Shown: positions 1 to 5,309 of the stretch, one piece after another | Layout: each line of letters opens with the position of its first letter | Position numbering within the stretch: the stretch's first letter is position 1 | Assembly: GCA_937902605.1 (NCBI GenBank) | Contig: CALFNC010000018.1 | Span: 1 to 5,309 of the forward strand | DNA from: an uncultured Acidobacteriota bacterium | Lineage (GTDB): Bacteria; Acidobacteriota; Thermoanaerobaculia; UBA5066 | Direction: 5' to 3' | DNA: 5,309 nt | Position numbers and translations under genes: made by a program | The notes under the pieces: generated by a model | Told to the model about the DNA's origin: nothing | What the model saw: the letters and a program-made list of their open reading frames with translations, nothing else | Database searches by the model: none

Positions 1-88
1 GGAAGAGTTCCTCCGTCAGACCTACTTGAAAGGGACCGCGAGCTCGCCCCAGAAAGGGGCCATCCCGGTCAAGAAAGGAGTGAAATAG
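1..88 (+). CDS. C-terminal end of an unidentified protein (5' end outside window)
   Basis: Reading from base 2, 28 sense codons run to a TAG stop at 86-88. The peptide begins EEFLRQTYLKGT and ends IPVKKGVK, a basic, lysine-rich tail. The frame is open from the left edge and its codons mostly end in G or C, as in the neighbouring genes, so it is probably the true end of a gene. I do not recognise the family, and 28 residues are too few to assign a function. A 150-base gap and the candidate signals within it separate this gene from the receptor downstream. A chance open frame in GC-rich DNA is the alternative. Confidence 0.6.
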   Translation, partial: EEFLRQTYLKGTASSPQKGAIPVKKGVK

Positions 89-112
89 GAATCTTCAAAT
101 CGATCACTTGTG

Positions 113-133
113 GCCGGCGAGTCCGGTGCCGGC
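113..133. other. GC hairpin in intergenic region (weak)
   Basis: GCCGGC at 113-118 pairs perfectly with GCCGGC at 128-133 around a 9-base loop, 25 bases after the stop codon of the upstream gene. No T-run follows, so it does not fit an intrinsic terminator. It could stabilise the 3' end of the upstream transcript. GCCGGC is its own reverse complement and common in GC-rich DNA, so chance is a serious alternative. Confidence 0.3.
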
Positions 134-160
134 GCAGCGGGCTTCCGCTCTTCCGAGGCG

Positions 161-169
161 TGATAAACT
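161..169 (+). promoter_or_regulatory. Possible extended -10 promoter element for the receptor gene
   Basis: TGATAAACT has the TGn extension followed by TAAACT, which matches the sigma-70 TATAAT consensus at four of six positions. It is one of the few AT-rich spots between the two genes. No good -35 hexamer lies 16-18 bases upstream, where the sequence is around GCTTCC, so the call rests on the extended -10 alone. Transcription would start near 175 and leave a leader of about 60 bases before the ATG at 239. The assignment is by eye and weak. Confidence 0.25.
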
Positions 170-194
170 CGCGCGAGATTTTGAGTTTCCCATC

Positions 195-214
195 AAGGGG
201 CATCCCTCTTTTTT
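195..214 (+). terminator. Weak terminator-like or attenuator-like hairpin upstream of the receptor
   Basis: GGGG at 197-200 and CCCT at 204-207 can form a stem of four pairs, one of them G-T, around a three-base CAT loop. A run of six T follows at 209-214. This resembles a poor intrinsic terminator. It might end transcription from the upstream gene or, if the promoter at 161-169 is real, attenuate the receptor transcript. The short stem makes it far less convincing than the terminator at 3243-3274. Confidence 0.25.
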
Positions 215-230
215 CGGTAGGAGTTTGAGA

Positions 231-244
231 AAGGAGAAATGAGG
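231..244 (+). promoter_or_regulatory. Shine-Dalgarno sequences that decide between two receptor starts
   Basis: AAGGAG at 231-236 is a strong anti-16S match but lies only two bases from the ATG at 239, closer than the usual 5-10. GAGG at 241-244 lies nine bases before a second in-frame ATG at 254, and AGGA at 247-250 is three bases before it. By spacing the second ATG is at least as good, and by motif strength the first site is better. The sequence alone does not settle the start. Confidence 0.5.
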
Positions 245-3220
245 TTAGGAAACATGCGAAAGAATCCAATCTGGCTCGCATTTCTGATTCTGGGTCTGGT
301 CCTCACGGGTAACGCGTGGGCCCAGGGCCTCCCGTCGGCGACGCTGTCCGGCAAGGTCATCAACGAGGGGCAGGGGCTCCCGGGGGTGTCGGTGGCCGTC
401 AAGTCGCCGAACCTCCAGGGCACTCGCACGACCGTCACCTCCGGGAACGGTGACTACACGTTCATCGCCCTTCCCCCCGGCAGGTACACGATTACCTTCG
501 CGCTGAGCGGTTTCGCTCCCGTCACCAAGCAGGCTGACCTCGCGGGCTCGCAGTCGTCCGTCCTCAACGCCACGATCAGCCTCACAGCGGTGGCGGCGGA
601 GGCGACGGTCGTGGGCCGCGCGGAGAACATCTCCGAGACGACGCAGGCGGCGACGACCTACACGTCCGACATCCTGAACAAGCTCCCGGTCACCCGGACG
701 CTGCTCTCGGCGGTCGCCCTCGCGCCCGGCATCACGCAGAACGGCCCGAATGCCGCGGTCACGGTCTCCGGCGCCCAGTCGTACGACAACCTCTTCCTGA
801 TGAACGGCGCCAACATCATGGACAACATCCGTGGCACGCCGCTCAACCTCTTCATCGAGGACGCCATCCAGGAGACGACGACGTCGACGTCGGGAATCTC
901 CGCGGAGTACGGCCGGTTCGCCGGCGGCGTCATCAACACGATCACGAAAGCGGGCGGCAACAGCTTCTCCGGCTCGTTCCGGACGAACTTCTCCAACCCT
1001 GCCTGGATCGCCATCCAGCCGGGGGGCACCGTGGGCCTGCAGGACGTCCAGGAGACCTACGAGGCCACGCTCGGCGGGCCGATCGTCAAGGACATGCTCT
1101 GGGCGTTCCTGGCCGGCCGCTACGCCAAGACCTCGACGACCTACACGACGCCGGTGACTAGCATCGGCGTCAACCAGGGGATCGAGGAGAAGCGGTACGA
1201 AGGGAAGCTGACCTTCACGCCGTTCCAGAACCAGACCCTGACAGCGTCGTACCTCGGGATCAAGCTGAAGGCGTCCAACTACTACTTCACCCCGATCCCG
1301 GTCTACGACCTGGACAGCTTCTACGACCGGGAAACGCCGAATAACTTCACCGTCCTGAACTATAACGGCGTCATCACGAGCAACCTCTTCGTGGAGGCCC
1401 AGTTCTCCCAGAAGCACTTCACGTTCATCGGCTCTGGTTCGAAATACACCGACCTGATCAAGGGGACCGTGATCTTCGACCAGGCTCCCTACTACACGTA
1501 CAACTCGCCGATCTTCTGCGCCGTCTGCCCGGGCGGGGACGAAAAGCGCGATAACAACGACTACTTCGCCAAGGCGACCTACTTCCTCTCGACCCCGTCG
1601 ATGGGCAGCCACAACATCGTCGTCGGCTACGACCGGTACACGAACAGCCGCCTGTCGAACAACTACCAGTCGGGCAGCGGCTACTCTTTCTTCGCCACCG
1701 ACTCGCAGTTCGCCGGCACGAACGTCTACCCGCAGGTCGTCCCCGACAGCAGCTACCTCTCGTTCAGCCCGATCCTCAAGCAGGCCATCCCGACGGACCT
1801 GAGGAGCGACTCGATCTTCGTGAACGACAGCTGGAAGCTGGGGAACCAGCTGACGATCAACCTCGGCCTCCGGTACGACAAGAACCACGCCCTTGATTCG
1901 GAGGGCAACCTCCGCCAGAACGACAGCACCTGGAGCCCGCGTCTCGGCGTGACGTTCGACCCGAAGGGCGACGGCAAGGTCCGGTTTGGCGCCACCTATG
2001 GCCGGTACGCCTCTGGCGCCCAGCAGGTCTTCGCCGGATCGGCGGGTTCCGCCGGCGGTCTCCCGAACTACCTCTACTACAACTGGAACGGGCCCGAGAT
2101 CAACACCGGCGCCGCCCCGTGGGTCAGCGCGCACGACACGCTGGCGAGGGTTTTCCAGTGGTTCGGCGTTCCCGGGCCCTACCAGTACCCGACGCTGAAT
2201 ACAGATCAGCTCTTCAACCCGATCATCCAGGGCCTGAACCAGGGCATCGCGTCGGGGATGGTTTCGCCCCACACCGACGAGGTGTCGGTCGGCATCTCCG
2301 GTAGCCCGATGTCCCGGCTCACCTACCGGGTCGATGGCATCTACCGAAAGGCTGGCGGTTTCACCGGCAAGTTCATCGACACGAGCACGGGACAGGTCAG
2401 CGACTCCTTCGGCAAGAAGTACGATTTTGCCCTCCTCAACAACTCCGACGCTTACGAGCGCCTCTACTATGGCCTCAACTCCCAGTTCTCCTTCCGGGCG
2501 ATGGACGGCCTGACCCTAGGCGGGAACTGGACCTGGTCGCACACCTATGGCAACCTCGAGGGCGAGAACCCCGGCGGCGGTCCGGTCGCGGGCGGTCTCA
2601 ACGTCTACCCCGAGTACGTGCAGGCGAGCTGGAACGCTCCCTCCGGTGACCTGCTCCAGGACCAGCGGCACCGGGTCCGCCTCTTCGCCTACTACGACTT
2701 CCCGCTCCCGAAGACCACCGGCAACCTTGGCGTGAGCGGCATCTTCCAGTACAACACCGGCACCGCCTATTCGAGCTCCGCCACCATCTCGGTCTCCGGC
2801 TACGTGACGAACCCCGGCTACGTCACCCCCCCGACGAGGGAGACCTATTTCTTCGGCGGCCGCGGGTCGTACAAGATGCCGTCCAACGACCGGCTCGACC
2901 TCGCCCTCAACTACTCCAAGGACATCGGGCCGGTCCAGCTCTTCATCCAGCCTCAGGTCCTGAACGCCTTCAACGCCGAGCACGCGATCGTCGTCAACTC
3001 GACGGTCTACACGAGCTACAACAGGACGGGGCTCGTCAAGTTCAACCCGTACACGACGGATCCCTCGAAGCTGATCGAGTGCCCGGCCACAACCTCCATC
3101 GCCGACTGCAAGGCGATGGGCGCGAACTGGCAGAAGAGCACGTCCTTCGGCACGCCGACGAGCGCGGCGTCATACCAGCTGCCCCGGACCTTCCAGTTCT
3201 CGGTCGGCCTCCGGTTCTAG
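239..3220 (+). CDS. Oar-like TonB-dependent outer-membrane receptor with carboxypeptidase-regulatory-like domain
   Basis: This is a complete 993-residue receptor, expected to bind and import a ligand across the outer membrane using TonB/ExbBD energy; the substrate cannot be read from the sequence. Residues 1-28 are a signal peptide with a long hydrophobic core and likely cleavage after A-W-A at residue 28. Residues about 34-115 form a carboxypeptidase-regulatory-like beta-sandwich (GKVINEGQGLPGVSVAVKS, then GDYTFIALPPGRYTI). EATVVG at 121-126 is a possible TonB box. The plug spans roughly 137-240 and includes MNGANIMDN, IQETTTSTSG and AEYGRFAGGVINTITKAGG. The barrel follows, opening with LGGPIVKDMLWAF and ending RTFQFSVGLRF, whose terminal Phe fits the BAM recognition signal. 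Length is usual for Oar-like receptors. The longer start at 239 is given; starting at 254 removes five residues and gives a tidier signal peptide. No SusD partner is adjacent. There are only four cysteines, in two pairs (427/430 and 948/957). The gene ends before a strong terminator, so it is probably the last in its transcript. Confidence 0.95.
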   Translation: MRLGNMRKNPIWLAFLILGLVLTGNAWAQGLPSATLSGKVINEGQGLPGVSVAVKSPNLQGTRTTVTSGNGDYTFIALPPGRYTITFALSGFAPVTKQADLAGSQSSVLNATISLTAVAAEATVVGRAENISETTQAATTYTSDILNKLPVTRTLLSAVALAPGITQNGPNAAVTVSGAQSYDNLFLMNGANIMDNIRGTPLNLFIEDAIQETTTSTSGISAEYGRFAGGVINTITKAGGNSFSGSFRTNFSNPAWIAIQPGGTVGLQDVQETYEATLGGPIVKDMLWAFLAGRYAKTSTTYTTPVTSIGVNQGIEEKRYEGKLTFTPFQNQTLTASYLGIKLKASNYYFTPIPVYDLDSFYDRETPNNFTVLNYNGVITSNLFVEAQFSQKHFTFIGSGSKYTDLIKGTVIFDQAPYYTYNSPIFCAVCPGGDEKRDNNDYFAKATYFLSTPSMGSHNIVVGYDRYTNSRLSNNYQSGSGYSFFATDSQFAGTNVYPQVVPDSSYLSFSPILKQAIPTDLRSDSIFVNDSWKLGNQLTINLGLRYDKNHALDSEGNLRQNDSTWSPRLGVTFDPKGDGKVRFGATYGRYASGAQQVFAGSAGSAGGLPNYLYYNWNGPEINTGAAPWVSAHDTLARVFQWFGVPGPYQYPTLNTDQLFNPIIQGLNQGIASGMVSPHTDEVSVGISGSPMSRLTYRVDGIYRKAGGFTGKFIDTSTGQVSDSFGKKYDFALLNNSDAYERLYYGLNSQFSFRAMDGLTLGGNWTWSHTYGNLEGENPGGGPVAGGLNVYPEYVQASWNAPSGDLLQDQRHRVRLFAYYDFPLPKTTGNLGVSGIFQYNTGTAYSSSATISVSGYVTNPGYVTPPTRETYFFGGRGSYKMPSNDRLDLALNYSKDIGPVQLFIQPQVLNAFNAEHAIVVNSTVYTSYNRTGLVKFNPYTTDPSKLIECPATTSIADCKAMGANWQKSTSFGTPTSAASYQLPRTFQFSVGLRF

Positions 3221-3242
3221 CACCTCTCCTTTCGAATCTCTC

Positions 3243-3274
3243 GCCCCGGCCTTCGGGCCGGGGCTTTTTTCTTT
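3243..3274 (+). terminator. Strong intrinsic terminator after the receptor gene
   Basis: A perfect nine-base-pair stem, GCCCCGGCC at 3243-3251 with GGCCGGGGC at 3256-3264, encloses the very stable TTCG tetraloop closed by C-G. TTTTTTCTTT follows at 3265-3274. It starts 22 bases after the receptor stop codon. On the opposite strand no T-run follows the stem, so it should act only on rightward transcription. Only 19 bases separate its T-tract from the next start codon. Confidence 0.95.
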
Positions 3275-3279
3275 CTGCT

Positions 3280-3283
3280 AAGG
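3280..3283 (+). promoter_or_regulatory. Weak ribosome binding site for the sulfatase-like gene
   Basis: AAGG lies ten bases before the ATG at 3294. It is a short match at the far end of usable spacing and the only candidate between the terminator and the start. The in-frame TAA at 3279-3281 overlaps it, so the coding frame cannot extend further upstream, and 3294 is the first ATG after that stop. Confidence 0.4.
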
Positions 3284-3293
3284 TCTCCAGACT

Positions 3294-5309
3294 ATGAGAT
3301 CGCGTCTGTTCGGCCCCGCCTTCCTGCTGATCCTGGCGCTCAACGGCTGCCGGAAGGCGAGGGAGGCTCCCCCGACCTTCCCGAAGGCTCCGGTCATCCT
3401 GATCAGCGTCGACACCCTCCGGTCGGACCACCTCCCGTTCTACGGCTACAAGGGCGTCGAGACGCCGGCCCTCTCGGCGCTCCGCGCCGATTCGGTCCTC
3501 TTCGAGCGGGCCTACGCCCACGTCCCTCTCACCCTTCCGTCGCACGTGTCTCTGTTCACTGGCCTCCTCCCCGGGGGCCACGGAGTCCACGACAATGCGG
3601 GGTACCGGCTGAAGGCCGAGGTCCCGACATTGGCCGAGCTGATGAAAAAGGGAGGCTATCGGACGGGGGGAGCGGTCTCGGCGTTCGTTCTTTCTCGGAC
3701 CTCGGGCATTGCTCGAGGCTTCGACTTCTACGAGGACGGCATCGAGGTGGGAGGCATCAACCTGGCGGCGAGCCTCATCCAGCGGCCTGGGGCGAAGACC
3801 GAGGCGCTTCTTTCGAAGTGGATCGACGCACAGGGCGACGCGTCCCTTTTCGCGTTCCTTCACCTCTACGAGCCCCACACCCCGTACGAGCCCGGGGAGC
3901 CATACCGGAGCCGTTATGCCTCGAACCCTTACGATGGCGAGATTGCCGTGTCGGACGAGATCGTCGGCCAGTTCCTGGCGCACTTGAAGGAGAGAGGGAT
4001 CTACGACCGCGCTCTCGTCATCTTCCTGTCGGACCATGGCGAGAGCCTTGGCGAACACGGGGAGGACGAACATGGCATCTTCCTCTACAGGGCCGATCTC
4101 CAGGTGCCCCTTCTCCTGAAGCTGCCGGGGCAGAAGCTCGGCGGCACTTCGGTCAAGGACCCTGTCCAGCTGAGGGACGTCTTCACGACGATCGGCGCCG
4201 CGGTGGGCTTGACCGGCTTCCCGGAGATCCCGGGAAACGTTTCGCTTGCTGCCCTTGCAGTGGGGGAGCATGCGCCCGAGCGGAAGGTCTACGCCGAGAC
4301 CTTCTTCCCCAGGACGCACTTCGGTTGGGCTGAGCTGGCCTCAGTCCTCGAAGGTCGGTGGCAGTACATCGATGCGCCGAAGCCCGAGTTCTACGACATG
4401 GAGTCGGATCCGGCGGAAGTGACGAATCTCGTGGAGGGGAAGCCGGGGCCGCTCCGCGCGATGAAGCTCGAGCTCGAGCAGAGAAGGGCGACATTCGAGA
4501 CCCCGGGCACGATCGGCGAAGAGGAGAAAAAGAAGCTGGCGTCGCTCGGGTACCTGTCGACGGGCGCGTCCACGACTGGAGTCCTCCCGGACCCTAAGGA
4601 CGAGGTCGGTGTCGTTCGGATGCTGAAGGACGCCGGCCACCTGGCCGCGACGGGCCATCCGGCGGAAGCGATCACCTTCTACGAGCAGCTCCTGAAGAAG
4701 AACCCGGCGATGTTCGACGTCTGGGAGCTCTACGCGGAGGCCCTCCTGGCGGTGGGTCGTACGGAAGAGGCCCTGGCGGCGAAGAAGAGGGTGGTCGAGC
4801 TTTCGCCCCCCTACGCAACCGTCCCGCTCATCGGCGTCGCGACCGTCTACCTGCAGATGGGCAAGCCGGACGAGGCGCTGAAGAACGCCCAGCTCGCCAA
4901 GGACCGCGGTGACATCGGGGCGTCCGAGACCTTGGCACGCGCCTACTTCCTGAAAGGTGACCTCACGCGCGCGGAGGCCGAGGCGAAAGCCGGTCTCGAA
5001 TGGCCGAAGGTTCGCAAGAGGTCGCTCCTCGTGCTCGCCCTCGTCGAAGCGCAACGGGACCGTCTCGCGGCGGCTCTCGCCCGTCTGGACGAGATGAAAG
5101 GGGGACCGGACGGCTCAGTTCCGCCCGGGGCGCACTATCTCCGGGGCGACATCCTGGCCAGGATGAGTCGGCCGGTCGAATCCGAGCAGGAGTTCAAAGA
5201 GGAGATCCGACTCTTTCCCGGCCAGCTCGACGCCCGGGTCGGGCTCGCGACGGTCTACGCGTCCCTCAACCGGATGGCCGACGCCAAGAGCGTGGTCGGC
5301 GAGATCAAC
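3294..5309 (+). CDS. Sulfatase-like (alkaline phosphatase superfamily) lipoprotein with C-terminal TPR repeats, cut by window edge
   Basis: The frame is open from ATG to the last base, 672 codons with no stop, so the 3' end is missing. Residues 1-19 are a lipoprotein signal with lipobox L-N-G-C and lipidated Cys19. Arg rather than Asp at +2 would favour outer-membrane sorting under the E. coli rule. Residues about 32-380 are the sulfatase-like domain: VILISVDTLRSDHL with metal-ligand candidate Asp40, PLTLPSHVSLFTG at the nucleophile site, HLYEPHTPY, the metal-site motif SDHGE (Asp247, His248), EDEHGIFLYRADLQVPLLLK, and EFYDMESDPAEVTNL near the domain end. A linker with EEEKKKLASLGYLS (409-422) leads to TPR-like repeats at about 444-471, 474-507, 508-538, 541-570, 575-603 and 610-643, and a partial one from 645. 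The usual sulfatase Cys/Ser is Thr80 and the usual Arg is His84, so formylglycine-dependent sulfatase activity is unlikely. A phosphodiesterase or phosphotransferase using Thr80 is the better inference. The TPRs probably mediate protein contacts in the envelope. Substrate and partner are unknown. Confidence 0.93.
   Translation, partial: MRSRLFGPAFLLILALNGCRKAREAPPTFPKAPVILISVDTLRSDHLPFYGYKGVETPALSALRADSVLFERAYAHVPLTLPSHVSLFTGLLPGGHGVHDNAGYRLKAEVPTLAELMKKGGYRTGGAVSAFVLSRTSGIARGFDFYEDGIEVGGINLAASLIQRPGAKTEALLSKWIDAQGDASLFAFLHLYEPHTPYEPGEPYRSRYASNPYDGEIAVSDEIVGQFLAHLKERGIYDRALVIFLSDHGESLGEHGEDEHGIFLYRADLQVPLLLKLPGQKLGGTSVKDPVQLRDVFTTIGAAVGLTGFPEIPGNVSLAALAVGEHAPERKVYAETFFPRTHFGWAELASVLEGRWQYIDAPKPEFYDMESDPAEVTNLVEGKPGPLRAMKLELEQRRATFETPGTIGEEEKKKLASLGYLSTGASTTGVLPDPKDEVGVVRMLKDAGHLAATGHPAEAITFYEQLLKKNPAMFDVWELYAEALLAVGRTEEALAAKKRVVELSPPYATVPLIGVATVYLQMGKPDEALKNAQLAKDRGDIGASETLARAYFLKGDLTRAEAEAKAGLEWPKVRKRSLLVLALVEAQRDRLAAALARLDEMKGGPDGSVPPGAHYLRGDILARMSRPVESEQEFKEEIRLFPGQLDARVGLATVYASLNRMADAKSVVGEIN

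Noticed and set aside
877..895. Short GAC/GTC-type repetition in the plug region
   Set aside because: It encodes the Thr/Ser-rich part of the conserved plug motif (IQETTTSTSG) and is explained by codon bias rather than by an independent repeat element.
245..2272. 675-residue open frame on the minus strand opposite the receptor gene
   Set aside because: It lies wholly within a clearly coding receptor gene. Its translation is dominated by Arg, Val, Glu, Asp and Gly, the pattern expected from the complement of codons ending in G or C, with no recognisable domain.
3042..4319. 425-residue open frame on the minus strand across the receptor 3' end, the terminator and the sulfatase-like gene
   Set aside because: It runs through the terminator hairpin and opposes a gene with clear family motifs on the + strand. 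Its composition is arginine- and glutamate-rich without domain features, so it is a codon-bias shadow.
3818..4333. 171-residue + strand open frame inside the sulfatase-like gene
   Set aside because: It lies in another frame of the gene starting at 3294, where SDHGE and other family motifs are read in the same bases. The alternative product is Arg/Pro/Gly-rich with no motif.
4341..5054. 237-residue minus-strand open frame opposite the TPR region
   Set aside because: The + strand here encodes regular TPR helices in frame with the sulfatase-like domain. The minus-strand product shows only the low-complexity charged composition of an antisense shadow.
239..5309. Receptor plus sulfatase as a sulfated-polysaccharide utilisation locus
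   Set aside because: There is no SusD-like protein, glycoside hydrolase or formylglycine-generating enzyme in the window. A strong terminator separates the genes, and the sulfatase-like protein lacks the Cys/Ser nucleophile needed for sulfatase activity.

Overview
The window is GC-rich, with strong G/C preference at third codon positions, and everything supported lies on the + strand. A large Oar-like TonB-dependent receptor (carboxypeptidase-regulatory-like N-terminal domain) followed by a lipoprotein that joins a sulfatase-like domain to TPR repeats is typical of Acidobacteriota and related deep-branching Gram-negative bacteria. This assignment is inferred from gene style only, since no marker gene is present. 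The outer-membrane receptor shows that the host is diderm.

Layout: (1) positions 1-88 hold the last 28 codons of an unidentified gene. (2) Positions 89-238 are a 150-base intergenic stretch with a possible extended -10 element, two weak hairpins and a good Shine-Dalgarno sequence. (3) Positions 239-3220 encode a complete 993-residue receptor with signal peptide, carbohydrate-binding-like regulatory domain, plug and beta-barrel ending in the usual aromatic residue. (4) Positions 3243-3274 are a textbook intrinsic terminator with a UUCG loop. (5) Position 3294 to the right edge is an open frame of 672 codons with no stop. It encodes a lipoprotein of the alkaline phosphatase/sulfatase superfamily followed by at least six TPR-like repeats, with another cut by the window edge.

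The two main proteins would both act at the cell envelope: the receptor in the outer membrane, and the sulfatase-like protein lipid-anchored and facing the periplasm or outer membrane. The strong terminator between them argues against a simple operon, so a shared pathway is not shown. The observation most worth following is in the second protein. The position where sulfatases carry the Cys or Ser converted to formylglycine is Thr80, within T-L-P-S-H, and the metal-site motif is Asp-His. Thr at this position is the nucleophile in phosphoethanolamine transferases, LtaS and NPP phosphodiesterases, so the protein is probably not a true sulfatase despite the family name it would receive. I saw no RNA genes, insertion sequences, CRISPR arrays or phage features, and no clear evidence of a wholly new system.
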